From assembly GCF_935825525.1 (NCBI RefSeq), contig NZ_CAKXZT010000112.1, forward strand, positions 1-64,000: a DNA stretch of 64,000 bases. The letters are read 5' to 3'. The notes beneath the pieces are model-generated. The model saw only the letters and a program-made list of their open reading frames with translations. It was not told where the DNA came from and searched no databases. A program made the position numbers and the translations under genes. This document shows, piece by piece, positions 48,340-58,387 of the stretch. The first letter of the stretch is position 1. The number at the start of each line of letters is the position of its first letter. Source of the stretch: Mesorhizobium escarrei (GTDB lineage: Bacteria > Pseudomonadota > Alphaproteobacteria > Rhizobiales > Rhizobiaceae).

Positions 48340-50247
48340 ATGGCGTCACGCTACCACGAGGTCTATGACGGCTGGAAACGCGATCCGGAAAAATTCTGGG
48401 CGGATGCGGCCAAGGCCATCGACTGGTTCTCGCCGTTCGACACGGTCTTCGATCCGAATGCCGGCGTCTATGGGCGCTGGTTTGGCGGCGCCTCCTGCAA
48501 CACCTGCTTCAACGCCGTCGACCGCCACGTGGCGGGTGGCCGCGCCGATCAGATCGCGCTGATCCATGACAGCGCGATTTCCGGCACGTTCAGGAAATTC
48601 ACCTATGCCGAATTGAAACGCGAGGTGGTCGCACTGACCTCGGTGCTGAAGAACCGCGGCGTCAAAAAAGGCGATCGGGTCATCATCTACATGCCGATGG
48701 TGCCGGAAGCGACGTTTGCCATGCTCGCCTGCGCCCGGATCGGCGCCGTGCATTCGGTCGTCTTCGGCGGCTTTGCCTCGCACGAGCTCGCCACGCGCAT
48801 CGACGACGCCAGGCCGAAGCTGATCATTTCCGCCTCCTGCGGCCTGGAGCCCGGGCGCGTCGTCGCCTACAAGCCGCTGCTCGACAAGGCGATCGACATG
48901 TCGCGGCACAAGCCCGAAGCCTGCCTCATCCTGCAGCGCGATCAGCTGCGCTGCGAGCTAAAGGAGAACCGCGACATCGACTATGCCGACACCGTCGCCC
49001 GCGAGCGGGCGGCGGGTGCCAATGTCGACTGCGTTCCGGTGCTCGCCACCGATCCGCTCTACATAATTTACACGTCTGGAACGACCGGCCAGCCCAAGGG
49101 CATCGTGCGCGACAATGGCGGCCACATGGTTGCGCTGAAATGGTCGATGGAGAACGAGTTCGGCGTCAAGCCGGGCGAGGTGTTCTGGGCGGCTTCCGAC
49201 GTCGGCTGGGTGGTCGGCCATTCCTATATCGTCTACGGCCCGCTGCTGCATGGCTGCACGACCGTCCTGTTCGAGGGCAAGCCGGTCGGCACGCCCGACG
49301 CCGGCACCTACTGGCGGGTGATATCAGAGCATGGCGTGGTCGCACTGTTCACCGCGCCGACCGCCTTCCGCGCCATCAAGGGACAGGACCCCAAGGGCGA
49401 ATTCGTCCCGAAATACGACCTGTCGAAATTCCGCACGCTGTTCCTCGCCGGCGAGCGCGCCGATCCGGAAACCATCAGATGGGCGGAGCAGAAATTGAAC
49501 GTGCCGGTGATCGACCATTGGTGGCAGACCGAGACGGGCTCGCCGATGACGATCAACCCGGCCGGGTTAGGCCTGCTGCCGGTGAAATACGGCTCGCCCG
49601 GGGTGCCGATGCCCGGCTACGACATCCGTGTGCTCGACGATGCCGGCCACGAAGTGCCGCGCGGCACGTTGGGCAATGTCGTGGTCAAGCTGCCGCTGCC
49701 GGCCGGCTGCCTGCCGACGCTGTGGAATGCCGATGACCGGTTTCGCCAAGCCTATCTCGACGAATTCCCCGGCTTCTACAAGACGGCGGATGCCGGCATG
49801 ATGGACGAGGACGGCTATTTGTTCGTGATGGCCCGAACCGACGACATCATCAATGTCGCCGGCCACCGGCTGTCGACCGGCGCCATGGAGGAGGTGCTGG
49901 CCGCGCATCCCGACGTTGCCGAGTGCGCTGTCGTCGGCATCGCCGATGCGATGAAGGGCCAGGTGCCGCTCGGCTTCGTCGTGCTGAATGCCGGTGTCAC
50001 GCGCGACACCGACGCCATCGAGACCGAGGTCGTCAGCCTGGTGCGCGAGCGGATCGGCCCGGTCGCCGCCCTCAAGACGGTGGTGACGATCAAGCGCCTG
50101 CCCAAGACGCGCTCCGGCAAAATCCTGCGCGGCACCATGCAGAAGATTGCCGACAAGGAAGAATGGACGATGCCGGCGACCATCGACGACCCGGTCATTC
50201 TCGACGAAATCACCGCGGCGCTGAAGGGACGCGGAATCGGGCTTTAG
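48340..50247 (+). CDS. prpE: Propionyl-CoA synthetase (acyl-CoA ligase)
   Basis: A 635-residue AMP-forming ligase of the acetyl/propionyl-CoA synthetase group. It opens with SRYHEVYDGWKRDPEKFWADAA, characteristic of PrpE. Motifs are the ATP loop YTSGTTGQPKG, DHWWQTETGSP, and the C-terminal TRSGKILRG with the acylatable lysine. It activates propionate, or acetate less well. The ATG at 48340 has a strong TTGGAGGAAG site; the frame open to 48100 overlaps dhaK and is rejected. The 194-base gap to dhaK suggests its own promoter. Confidence 0.92.
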   Translation: MASRYHEVYDGWKRDPEKFWADAAKAIDWFSPFDTVFDPNAGVYGRWFGGASCNTCFNAVDRHVAGGRADQIALIHDSAISGTFRKFTYAELKREVVALTSVLKNRGVKKGDRVIIYMPMVPEATFAMLACARIGAVHSVVFGGFASHELATRIDDARPKLIISASCGLEPGRVVAYKPLLDKAIDMSRHKPEACLILQRDQLRCELKENRDIDYADTVARERAAGANVDCVPVLATDPLYIIYTSGTTGQPKGIVRDNGGHMVALKWSMENEFGVKPGEVFWAASDVGWVVGHSYIVYGPLLHGCTTVLFEGKPVGTPDAGTYWRVISEHGVVALFTAPTAFRAIKGQDPKGEFVPKYDLSKFRTLFLAGERADPETIRWAEQKLNVPVIDHWWQTETGSPMTINPAGLGLLPVKYGSPGVPMPGYDIRVLDDAGHEVPRGTLGNVVVKLPLPAGCLPTLWNADDRFRQAYLDEFPGFYKTADAGMMDEDGYLFVMARTDDIINVAGHRLSTGAMEEVLAAHPDVAECAVVGIADAMKGQVPLGFVVLNAGVTRDTDAIETEVVSLVRERIGPVAALKTVVTIKRLPKTRSGKILRGTMQKIADKEEWTMPATIDDPVILDEITAALKGRGIGL

Positions 50248-50271
50248 TTGCTTTCGAAGCGCGGCAGGCGG

Positions 50272-50315
50272 ATTGCAGTGCAGGACGAATCCACGAATTC
50301 ATCCTGCACTGCAAT
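50272..50315. promoter_or_regulatory. Long dyad of TGCA-rich motifs before the acyltransferase gene
   Basis: A perfect 14-base inverted repeat, ATTGCAGTGCAGGA (50272-50285) and TCCTGCACTGCAAT (50302-50315), is followed by a third motif TTGTGCAATGCAGCAA near 50,322-50,337. No T-run follows, so regulation is more likely than termination. Similar motifs lie before exoL/exoT. They resemble the TTGC/GCAA boxes bound by the PhaR/AniA regulator in other alphaproteobacteria, which is inference. Confidence 0.6.
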
Positions 50316-50381
50316 CGTCTGTTGTGCAATGCAGCAATAGCCCTTAAACCTTTGCGTGGGGGGCCGTTCCGAAGGCACGGC

Positions 50382-51464
50382 ATGGCTCAGCAAAAGACCA
50401 CATTCGGCGGCGTCGACATCCTGCGTTTTCTCGCCGCTGTCCTCGTGATGTTCTACCACTACGGCTTCTGGGTGTGGGCGTTCCCCGAGGGCGTTTCGGC
50501 GCGCGCGACGGGCGGCATCCCGCCGCATCCGGAAATAGGCGGACTGGTCCAATTCGGATGGGTCGGCGTCCAGATATTCTTCGTCATCAGCGGCTTCGTC
50601 ATCGCCTTCAGCGCCGAGCATTCGACACCGCTGCGGTTTTTCGAGGCAAGGGTGAAACGATTGGCGCCGGCCGTCTGGATCTGCGCGCCAGTCACCGCGA
50701 TGGTGCTGCTTTTCGTCGATCTCAGTTGGCCGACGGACGCTGTCACCAGGCTCATGCGCACCGCCCTGTTCGTTCCGTTCAACCCCTGGGCCGACAGCGT
50801 CTATTGGACGCTCGGCATCGAGATCGCCTTTTATGCCGTCGTCTGGATCCTGCTGCGGATCGGCCGCTTCGATCTGATGGAAGCGGTGGCAATCGCGCTC
50901 GGCGCGATCAGCACGCTTTTCTGGTGCCTGTACTATCCATTCGACTGGTCGGACCTTGCCGAGGCGCGCTGGCTCGACCTGCTCCTGGTGCATCACGGAT
51001 GTTTTTTCGCGACAGGTGTGCTGCTCTGGCTGATGCGTTTCAAGGCAGTGACGCCCGCCCGCCTTGTTTTCTGCGCCTTGTTCCTGGCCGGCGGCGTGCT
51101 GCAGATCATCAGTGCTGTCGACGTCCGCAGCATCAAGGTCGAAGCCGCGATGCCCTACGCGCCGCCGATCGTCCTGTTTCTCGCTGCCATGGCGCTGATG
51201 GCGTGGTCATTACGGCTCGACCTGTCCTGGCGCGGCTGGCGCCGGATCGGGCTGATGACCTACCCTCTCTATCTGATCCATAATGTGGTCGGCGCGGCTA
51301 TTCTCGGGGCGTTGACGCGCGCGGGAGTGCCATACCTGCTTTCGGTGGTCATCGTCGGCGCGACCATGATCGCCGCGAGCTGGCTGATTGCGATCGAGGC
51401 CGAACCGCGTATCCGGCTTCTGCTCGACCACACCATCTTCCGCTATCGGCTCAAGGCCGTGTAA
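50382..51464 (+). CDS. Membrane acyltransferase, OafA/ExoZ/ExoH type
   Basis: A 360-residue integral membrane acyltransferase (acyltransferase family 3). The N-terminal GGVDILRFLAAVLVMFYHY with the conserved His, GWVGVQIFFVISGFVIAFS and FFEARVKRLAP are family hallmarks, followed by about eight further membrane segments. It adds acyl groups such as acetyl or succinyl to polysaccharide on the lipid carrier. Its closeness to the exo operon suggests it modifies that polymer. The ATG at 50382 is preceded by GAAGG. Confidence 0.85.
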   Translation: MAQQKTTFGGVDILRFLAAVLVMFYHYGFWVWAFPEGVSARATGGIPPHPEIGGLVQFGWVGVQIFFVISGFVIAFSAEHSTPLRFFEARVKRLAPAVWICAPVTAMVLLFVDLSWPTDAVTRLMRTALFVPFNPWADSVYWTLGIEIAFYAVVWILLRIGRFDLMEAVAIALGAISTLFWCLYYPFDWSDLAEARWLDLLLVHHGCFFATGVLLWLMRFKAVTPARLVFCALFLAGGVLQIISAVDVRSIKVEAAMPYAPPIVLFLAAMALMAWSLRLDLSWRGWRRIGLMTYPLYLIHNVVGAAILGALTRAGVPYLLSVVIVGATMIAASWLIAIEAEPRIRLLLDHTIFRYRLKAV

Positions 51465-51854
51465 CCGCGCCGGCGTTGTCACGCCGGTTCCTGGCTGCAA
51501 ACGTCCTACGGTGTCCGGCACAAAGCATGGTGCGCACGCTTTTGCGCGCCCCCTCGCGGCTCGGCGACCTATACTAGTCAAGTCAAGCGAGGAAATCGTC
51601 CGGCACCCCCAAGCGTGTCGCGTTTGACCGGCCTCATGCGACGCGCTTAGGGTTATCGCAAAACCGCTGACACTTTTGCGCGACATGCACTAAGGGACAT
51701 CATTCCCCACCGACCCTACCGGCTCCTGCGCAGGCTGCCGGTTATGGTCTGTTCGAGGGGCATTCGTCTTCGCTCGCGACGGCCTCGGGCCCGGTATCGG
51801 CCTGGCCGCGCAGGACGACGCCGATCTGCTCAGTATCCGTACTACCGACGGGCC
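51465..51854. other. Intergenic region with probable rhizobial repeat remnant
   Basis: A 390-base gap between the convergent acyltransferase and exoP genes. At about 51,634-51,690 is a TCATGCGACGCGCTTAGGG / AAACCGCTGACACTTTTGC stretch that I associate with a common rhizobial intergenic repeat. A weak hairpin ACCGGC-N13-GCCGGT lies at about 51,717-51,741. No gene is seen. Confidence 0.45.
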
Positions 51855-54236
51855 TCAGCTGTTCACCTTCGTCCGCGCTTCCGACTTCTCCAGATAGTAT
51901 GACGAATATCTGTCGAAGAATTTTTCCGAGCCGCCGAGCGATCCATACTTCGCCAGCTTCTTCAAATCGACCTTGTTGAGGACCACGCCGACGATCTTGT
52001 TGGCGATATAGGATTCCGAACTCAATATGGATTGCACCATCGCACGCGGCGTGCGTCCCCACTCGGTCACGAGCACGAAGCCGTCGGCAAGCGGAGCAAA
52101 GGCCTTGGCATCGACCACGGGGCCGAGCGGCGGCAGATCGACGATGATGTACTCGAAGGTCTCCTTGGCATTGTCGATGAAACGCCGCATCCCGGCCGAC
52201 GACAGAAGCTCGCTTGTGTGCGAGAAATGACCGCGCGGCACGGCCGGGACGATCGCCAGCTTGGTCTGCCGGTCGATCTTGCCGACGGACTGCCAGGTCT
52301 GCCCGCTCACTACCGCTTCCATCAGGCCTTGCTCGGCCTCCATGCCAAGGCTGCGGCTGAGGCCGGGGTTACGCAGGTCGCCGTCCACCAGCAGGGTTTT
52401 CGACCCATTGGCGGCGAGCAATCCGGCCAGATTCGCCGCCACGGTCGACTTGCCCTCGCCCGGAAGGACCGAGATCACGCCAATGACCCGGCTGCCTTGC
52501 CCTTCCATCACCACGTCGAAGGCAATCTTGGCGCTGCGAAGCGTCTCGGAAAACATCGATGCCGGGGCGTCGATGCTCACCCGCATGCGCGCGCGTCTTT
52601 CAGCCGCCGACGGTGATTGGGCGGTTTTGATATCCGCCTGACCGCCATCGCGCTTATCGTCCTTGGCGACCTTGCTGCCAATGATCGGCAGGTAGCCGAG
52701 GAATTTGAGGCCGACGCGATCGCGAACGTCTTCGCCGGTCCTGAAGAACCGCTCCCTGAATTCATTCAGGCCACCAACCCCGGCTCCCATCATCACGCCA
52801 AGCACGAGCGAAAGTCCCAGCACCATGGACGTGCGCGGGGTTGCCGCGGACTTTGGCATCGTCGCGTCCGAGATGACGCGGATCTTGCCGACTGGGAAGG
52901 ATTGCTGCTGGGAGGCTTCCTCGTAGCGGCCAAGGAACGTCTGATAGAGCGTCGAGAGCGCCGTTGCCTTCTGCTCCAGTTCGCGCAGCTTGACCTGCGA
53001 CTGGTTGTCGATGGAACTCTTGCCAGCCGCTAACGCGACATTTGCGCGGAGCGCCGTCTCGCGCGCGAGAGCGACTTCGTATTCGTTGCGGTAGCTTTCG
53101 GTCAATTGCTTCAGCTCGCCGAATATCTGCGCCGAAATGTCGGCCTTTTCCTTGGCAAGTGCGACCGCCTGGGGATGCTCAGCCCCGAAATTGGCTTCGA
53201 TATCCTGCTGCCGCTTGGCGACAGTGAGATAGCGGGTCTTGAGCGTTGAAATGATCGAGTTGCTCGGCTGGTCGGCGGATATGGCGGCGTCCCTGAATGC
53301 GTTGTCCGAACCGCTTTCGACGATCGACTTGTATTGCTGGTAGCGGGCGCTGGCGCGGGCGGTATCGGCCTGCGCCTCAATGAGCTGGCCATTGAGGTCC
53401 GACAGTTGCTTGCCACTGATCAACTGGCCGTCATCGACGGCCAGCCCATGTTCGGCCCTGAACTTCTCGACGGCGAGCGCCGCTGCCTGGGAACTTTCGC
53501 GAAGCTCCGTCAGCCGACCTTGCAGCCAGACCGCCGCCCGCTCGGTCGCATCGAAGCTCGCATCGAGCTGATCGGCGAGATAGGCGTCGGCATAGGCTTT
53601 GGTGACCGAGGTCGCAAGTGCGGGGTCCGTCGCCTGGTAGGCGATGGAGATCACATAGCTTCGACCAATGCGCTCGGCTTGCACCTCGTCCTGCAGTTTG
53701 AGGATTGCGTAATCGCGGCGTGACGAGGCAATCATCGCGTCACGCGTGGCCGGATCAAGCTGAGTAACGTCGGCAGTACCGACGGCGGGATTGGGACGGA
53801 AATACCGGACCACGCCGCGCACAAAACCGGCAGCCTTCGACACGGCCGACGTCGGAGGGTTCATGAAAGCGTCGTTCTGATCGAGCTTCTGCTTGTCGAC
53901 GACCACCGCTGCCAGTCTCGCCGAGTGGAGTATTTCGATCTGGCTCAGAATGGCGGAGTCGGTCTGCATGCTGACCGACGCCGCCGAGACCTCGTCAACG
54001 ACCTTGTTCAACCCTTCGTCGATCAGCACACGGCTCGTCGCCATGTAGGTGGGAGGCGTGGTCTGCAAATAGAGCACACCCAGAAAAAGACCGATGGCAG
54101 CGCATGCCGCAACCACCTTTGCCTGCCTTGCTGCCATGCCGAGCAGGCGCTCGACATCAATGAAATCGTCGGCGCTGACTGGGTCCGAACTCGGCAATGG
54201 TTTCCTCTTGTCGAGAGGAAAATTGGCATAATTCAT
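51855..54236 (-). CDS. exoP: Exopolysaccharide chain-length regulator and tyrosine autokinase ExoP
   Basis: A 793-residue inner-membrane co-polymerase of the Wzc/ExoP type. It has an N-terminal Wzz domain with first membrane helix (about residues 35-54), a long periplasmic coiled-coil part, a second membrane helix near ATPRTSMVLGLSLVLGVMMGAGVGG and a cytoplasmic BY-kinase. The kinase has Walker A LPGEGKST, TLLVDGDLRNPGLSRSLG and VDLPPLGPV. The tyrosine cluster at the C-terminus is short (YSSYYLEKSE). It sets polymer length during export. It is the last gene of the exoLAMONP operon. Confidence 0.93.
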   Translation of the reverse strand: MNYANFPLDKRKPLPSSDPVSADDFIDVERLLGMAARQAKVVAACAAIGLFLGVLYLQTTPPTYMATSRVLIDEGLNKVVDEVSAASVSMQTDSAILSQIEILHSARLAAVVVDKQKLDQNDAFMNPPTSAVSKAAGFVRGVVRYFRPNPAVGTADVTQLDPATRDAMIASSRRDYAILKLQDEVQAERIGRSYVISIAYQATDPALATSVTKAYADAYLADQLDASFDATERAAVWLQGRLTELRESSQAAALAVEKFRAEHGLAVDDGQLISGKQLSDLNGQLIEAQADTARASARYQQYKSIVESGSDNAFRDAAISADQPSNSIISTLKTRYLTVAKRQQDIEANFGAEHPQAVALAKEKADISAQIFGELKQLTESYRNEYEVALARETALRANVALAAGKSSIDNQSQVKLRELEQKATALSTLYQTFLGRYEEASQQQSFPVGKIRVISDATMPKSAATPRTSMVLGLSLVLGVMMGAGVGGLNEFRERFFRTGEDVRDRVGLKFLGYLPIIGSKVAKDDKRDGGQADIKTAQSPSAAERRARMRVSIDAPASMFSETLRSAKIAFDVVMEGQGSRVIGVISVLPGEGKSTVAANLAGLLAANGSKTLLVDGDLRNPGLSRSLGMEAEQGLMEAVVSGQTWQSVGKIDRQTKLAIVPAVPRGHFSHTSELLSSAGMRRFIDNAKETFEYIIVDLPPLGPVVDAKAFAPLADGFVLVTEWGRTPRAMVQSILSSESYIANKIVGVVLNKVDLKKLAKYGSLGGSEKFFDRYSSYYLEKSEARTKVNS

Positions 54237-54503
54237 CTTCGGTCCAATTCAAGTTTGCATCTAGTGCGGCGGTCTCTCAAGTCGAACGCGCCGCCGCTCT
54301 ATCTTTGTTTGAGCCTCGGATTTTCCCAAACCCTGTTTCCACTCGGGTCCGCTGCTCTCCTTTGCAGGCGCTTAGAGCAGATCGGGAGCATCAGCATATG
54401 CCCAACGCAAGCTTCATGCCAGCCACCGCGGGACCTGGGCAGCAAACACATCGGCATGTCTTCCGTCATCATTCATATCCCCAATGCTCCCAAATAATGG
54501 GGT

Positions 54504-55400
54504 TTATGCGGCTTCCACCCGGCGCTCATGCGACCGGACGAACTCCTCAAGCATTTCGAAGATCGGTCCTTTCATGTCGTCGCGCGCCAGCGCGAAGGCG
54601 ACATTGGCCTGGATAAACCCTTCTTTCGAGCCACAATCGAACATCCGGCCGTTGAAGGGCTGGGCGAAGAAAGCCTGGCTTTGCGCAAGGCGAACCATGG
54701 CGTCGGTCAGTTGGATCTCATTGCCGGCGCCGCGCTGCTGATTGCCGAGCAGCCCGAATATCTCGGGCTGCAGGATATAGCGGCCGTTGATGTAGTAGTT
54801 CGACGGCGCATTCGCCGGAGCCGGCTTTTCGACCATGGCGGTGACCTCGAAGCCCGAGCCGACATCGGCGCCGCAGCCGACGATGCCGTATTTGCTGGTC
54901 TCGGTCGGGTCGCAGCGCTCGACGGCGATGACGTTTCCGCCGGTCTGCGCATAGAGGTCGGCAATTTCAGCGAGACATCCGCGGCCGCCGAAGGACACCA
55001 TGTCCGGTAACAGCAACGCGAAGGGCTCATCGCCGATGACTTCCCGGGCGCACCATACCGCATGGCCGAGACCTTGCGGCGACTGCTGCCGGATGAAGCT
55101 CGTCGCACCAGCCACCGGAAGCAGGCTTTCGAGCGCCTGAAGCTGCGCCGTCTTGCCGGTCTGCTCCAAAGTTCCGATCAATTCTGGATGCAGGTCGAAA
55201 TAATCCTCGATGACCGCCTTGTTGCGGCCCGTCACGAAGACAATGTGCTCGATGCCGGCTTCGAACGCCTCGTCCACCGCATATTGCACGACAGGCCTGT
55301 CGACGACCGGCAGCATTTCCTTCGGCATCGACTTGGTCGCCGGCAGGAATCGCGTTCCAAGCCCCGCTACCGGTATGACTGCCTTCCTGACTTTCTTCAT
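54504..55400 (-). CDS. exoN: UTP-glucose-1-phosphate uridylyltransferase (ExoN/GalU)
   Basis: A 298-residue enzyme that makes UDP-glucose from UTP and glucose-1-phosphate. It has the nucleotide motif [37 protein letters not shown], and the later [19 protein letters not shown]. Its place in the operon makes it ExoN, a dedicated supply of UDP-glucose for the octasaccharide unit. It lies 267 bases upstream of exoP; that gap has no evident gene. Confidence 0.94.
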   Translation of the reverse strand: MKKVRKAVIPVAGLGTRFLPATKSMPKEMLPVVDRPVVQYAVDEAFEAGIEHIVFVTGRNKAVIEDYFDLHPELIGTLEQTGKTAQLQALESLLPVAGATSFIRQQSPQGLGHAVWCAREVIGDEPFALLLPDMVSFGGRGCLAEIADLYAQTGGNVIAVERCDPTETSKYGIVGCGADVGSGFEVTAMVEKPAPANAPSNYYINGRYILQPEIFGLLGNQQRGAGNEIQLTDAMVRLAQSQAFFAQPFNGRMFDCGSKEGFIQANVAFALARDDMKGPIFEMLEEFVRSHERRVEAA

Positions 55401-55455
55401 TGCATATTCCTTCTGAGGAGATCGATTTCAACGTGTTGCAGGCCGCGAAAATATT

Positions 55456-56424
55456 TCAGCTGCCTGCACCCTTTACCTCCCCCGCACCCACGGCAAATTG
55501 CGCCGCCACCCTTCGCAGCCGAACGGCGATCGGCATGCCCATGTGCCAAACCGCCGCCGGATCGCTGAGCGCCGTCCACACCGCCTTGAGTGGGGATCGC
55601 GCCTTGATGTGCTGGACCAGAGAAAGGAACGACGCCGCCTTGCGCAGGCTGCGTGTGCGCCTTGCGAAGGCGGCCTCGGCCTTCGCGTCCATCGAATGGG
55701 TTCTGGCGAAAACGAGGTCGGCCTTATGCATCGCCTCGACGTGATGAAGCTCAAGCACGCGGGAAATGGAGCCGGTCCGGATATGGTAGACATAGCCGGT
55801 CGTCGGTTCGACCACGCATTTGCCGCCCTTGGCCAGAGCACTGGCCAGCAGGATGTAATCCTCGCCGATGATCAGGCTTTCGTCATAGCGAAGCCCGTTT
55901 TCGTTCAGAAACCGGCGCTGGAAGATCGGTTTGAGATAGCCGAGATTGAACCTGGATTCGAAGACCACATTGCCGGCAATATAGTCCGCCAGCGAGATTT
56001 CACTCAAGCCCTCGAGATAGTCGGCCGGGAACATCGTCTCTTCGGCAACACCGTCCTCGCGAACGACCTGGAGATTGTCGACCGCGATCGCGGCGCCCGC
56101 TTTCTCGGCGCGGTCAATCATGGTGCAGATCCGTCCGGGATAGACCGCGTCGTCGGAATCGAGGACCGCGATCCACCGGCCTCGGGCAAGCTCAAGGCCG
56201 GCATTCCTGGCGCCGCCTGGACCGCGGTTTTGCTCAAGTGCGACGACGCGTACGATGTCTTCGGGGTAGGATCGCGCCAGATCGAGCGTCCGGTCGCGCG
56301 ACTGGTCGTCGACGACGATCACCTCCACGCTGACATCGCGCTGGGCGATGGCGCTGGCGATCGCCCGCTCGATGGTCAGCTCTGCATTGTAGGCGGCAAT
56401 GACAAAGGTGACGTCAGGCTGCAC
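55456..56424 (-). CDS. exoO: Glycosyltransferase family 2, ExoO-like
   Basis: A 322-residue GT-A glycosyltransferase. It has VTFVIAAYNAELTIERAIASAI, VVDDQSRDRT, RNAGLELARGRWIAVLDSDD and a later EDYILLASALAKGG. In S. meliloti ExoO adds a beta-1,6 glucose to the growing succinoglycan unit. The GTG at 56422-56424 has an excellent AGGAAGGGG site and overlaps the end of exoM by 11 bases. The frame open to 56484 is rejected. Confidence 0.87.
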   Translation of the reverse strand: MQPDVTFVIAAYNAELTIERAIASAIAQRDVSVEVIVVDDQSRDRTLDLARSYPEDIVRVVALEQNRGPGGARNAGLELARGRWIAVLDSDDAVYPGRICTMIDRAEKAGAAIAVDNLQVVREDGVAEETMFPADYLEGLSEISLADYIAGNVVFESRFNLGYLKPIFQRRFLNENGLRYDESLIIGEDYILLASALAKGGKCVVEPTTGYVYHIRTGSISRVLELHHVEAMHKADLVFARTHSMDAKAEAAFARRTRSLRKAASFLSLVQHIKARSPLKAVWTALSDPAAVWHMGMPIAVRLRRVAAQFAVGAGEVKGAGS

Positions 56425-57364
56425 GCTTGCCCCCTTCCTGCGGCGAGGGCAGGCCGTATTGGCGGATTTCACGCACACCGACAAGACCGCTCACGACACC
56501 GACATGCATGATGCCGCGAAGCACGCTGCGGTTCCTGCGCACGGGACTGATGGCGACCGGGATTGCCGATGCGAAACAAAAAACCGCCTTTGCCGAGGCG
56601 AGGCCGACTTGCCTGACCAGCGCGAGGCCATGCGCGTCGCGCCCCAGCAGGTGCCCATGCGTCTGCCCGACGCGGAACCGGCGGCGACGGAGCCAGTCGA
56701 AAGCGGCCCTGGCGCGCGGCACCACTTCATCGACCCAGGCGTGCGGCGAAAAGGCGATGCGACCGCCGGCCTTGACCATATGGTCGAAGAATTCGGTGTC
56801 CTCGCCGCCGGTCTGGCCACGCGCCAGGCTGAATCGCCGGCCGCAGAGGCAGTCGGCGCCCATCCTGAGCAGGACGTTGCAGGTGTAGCCGGTGCGGATC
56901 TCGCCGCCCACCCAGACCGGCAAGGTGGAGTGAAAATCGCCGCGGCGCATCCAGTCGGGCGCGTCCGGCCGATAGCGCGCCCGCACTGGCCCGAGCACGG
57001 CGGCAGCGCCACTCAAATCCGCCGTCGCAACCAGTTCGGCGAGCCATCTCGACGATGCCGTTTCGTCGTCGTCGAGGAAAGCGACGAAATCCGCCGTGCT
57101 GGCGTCGAGGCAGGCATTGCGGGCGATCGAGATGTTGCGTGCCGGGCAATGACGATAGCTTATCGGCAGCTTCAGCGTCTCCGCCAGCGTCGCCACCAGC
57201 AGTTCGGCCGTCGGCCCGTCATCATTGTCGGCGACGATGACGCGGATGTCGAATCCTGAAGGCACGTCCAGGGCGGCTATGGAGCGAAGCGTGTCGGCAA
57301 GCTCCGGCCGCCGAAACGTGCAGACGCAGACGTCGACGCTGCGGTTTTTTTCGGCCACACCCAT
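56414..57364 (-). CDS. exoM: Glycosyltransferase family 2, ExoM-like
   Basis: A 316-residue glucosyltransferase that adds a beta-1,4 glucose in S. meliloti. It has VDVCVCTFRRPELADTLRSI, VIVADNDD, HCPARNISIARNACLD, AFLDDDE and FHSTLPVWVGGEIRTGYTCN, which agree closely with S. meliloti ExoM as I recall it. The start overlaps the exoA stop (TGATG) and follows AGGAGG. A GTG one codon upstream is possible. Confidence 0.92.
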   Translation of the reverse strand: MGVAEKNRSVDVCVCTFRRPELADTLRSIAALDVPSGFDIRVIVADNDDGPTAELLVATLAETLKLPISYRHCPARNISIARNACLDASTADFVAFLDDDETASSRWLAELVATADLSGAAAVLGPVRARYRPDAPDWMRRGDFHSTLPVWVGGEIRTGYTCNVLLRMGADCLCGRRFSLARGQTGGEDTEFFDHMVKAGGRIAFSPHAWVDEVVPRARAAFDWLRRRRFRVGQTHGHLLGRDAHGLALVRQVGLASAKAVFCFASAIPVAISPVRRNRSVLRGIMHVGVVSGLVGVREIRQYGLPSPQEGGKRAA

Positions 57365-58362
57365 CACGCCATCCTCCTAGGCTGCGATCGCGGTCCAAGC
57401 AGTTGCAGCCAGAAACCGACGGACCAGCCGAAATGCATGACCATTGCCGAAATCCCGGCAAGGGCGCTGTCCGGATTGCGCTGGCTGATGGCGGTCCACA
57501 CGCCATAGCCGAGACAAACCGACGCCCACACCAGAAGCGGCATGACTGCCAGCCAATGCACGAAGAAAAAGGCAGAGAGAAGGACGACAGGGAACACCAG
57601 AAGCGGCACCAGCTGCCGGACTTTTGGTATCATGCGGTGCTTGAGAACGTTCTTTGCCCGGCCGCGGCCATAGCCGAGATACTGGAAATAGAGGCCGGCG
57701 AGCGACGAGCGTGGGTAATAGATCATTTGCGTCTTGCCGCTCATCCAGATCCGGTAGCCGGCCCGACGGAGCCGGTAGTCGAGCTCCGCATCCTCGTTGT
57801 GGCTGAACGTTTCGTCATAGCCGCCCACCGCCTTGAAGGCCGATATTCGCATCAGCGCATGGTGACCGTGGTCGACCCACTCTCCCGCCGAGAGATGCCG
57901 GTGCTTGGAGCCGCCCGTGCCGAGCTTGGAATTCTGTGCAGCCGCCACCGCTTTCTGCACCATGCCGCTGCCGCTGGTCAGCATCGAGACGACGACCGAA
58001 TCGGCGCCGGTGGCCAGCGCCTCTTCGATCAGCCGGTCGCAATAATCCGGTGGGTAGCCGCCATGCGCGTCGATGCGAATGAAATACTCAGCCCGATCGC
58101 CGTAACTGGCGATAGCGAGATTGATCGCCGCGCTCTGGAGGCGCTTTTCATTGTTAAGAAGGATGACCCTCGGATCCTTCCCGGCGATCTCCTCGACGAT
58201 CGCCCTAGTGCCGTCCGTGCTACCGCCATCGGCAACGATGATCCGGGCGCCGAGCCTCTCGGCCGCCGGTCGAAGCTCATGAACAAGCGCACCGATGTGA
58301 GCCGCTTCGTTCAGGCACGGAATCACGATCAGGTTGGACGGCAGCATTTCGGTCTGCATCAT
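57364..58362 (-). CDS. exoA: Glycosyltransferase family 2 with membrane tail, ExoA-like
   Basis: A 332-residue beta-1,3-glucosyltransferase. The GT-A part has LIVIPCLNEAAHIGALV, IIVADGGSTDGTRAIV, FIRIDAHGGYPPDYC and HNEDAELDYRLRRAGYRIW. Three or so C-terminal membrane segments (from about LVPLLVFPVVLLSAFFF) anchor it. The start is one of two tandem ATGs at 58357-58362, behind GGAAGGAC, 25 bases after exoL. Confidence 0.91.
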   Translation of the reverse strand: MMQTEMLPSNLIVIPCLNEAAHIGALVHELRPAAERLGARIIVADGGSTDGTRAIVEEIAGKDPRVILLNNEKRLQSAAINLAIASYGDRAEYFIRIDAHGGYPPDYCDRLIEEALATGADSVVVSMLTSGSGMVQKAVAAAQNSKLGTGGSKHRHLSAGEWVDHGHHALMRISAFKAVGGYDETFSHNEDAELDYRLRRAGYRIWMSGKTQMIYYPRSSLAGLYFQYLGYGRGRAKNVLKHRMIPKVRQLVPLLVFPVVLLSAFFFVHWLAVMPLLVWASVCLGYGVWTAISQRNPDSALAGISAMVMHFGWSVGFWLQLLGPRSQPRRMA

Positions 58363-58387
58363 CGGCCTATGTCCTTCCCTAGCCATC

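Noticed and set aside
48181..48340. A start for prpE upstream at 48100
   Set aside because: It would overlap dhaK, has no family similarity, and a strong ribosome site precedes the ATG at 48340.
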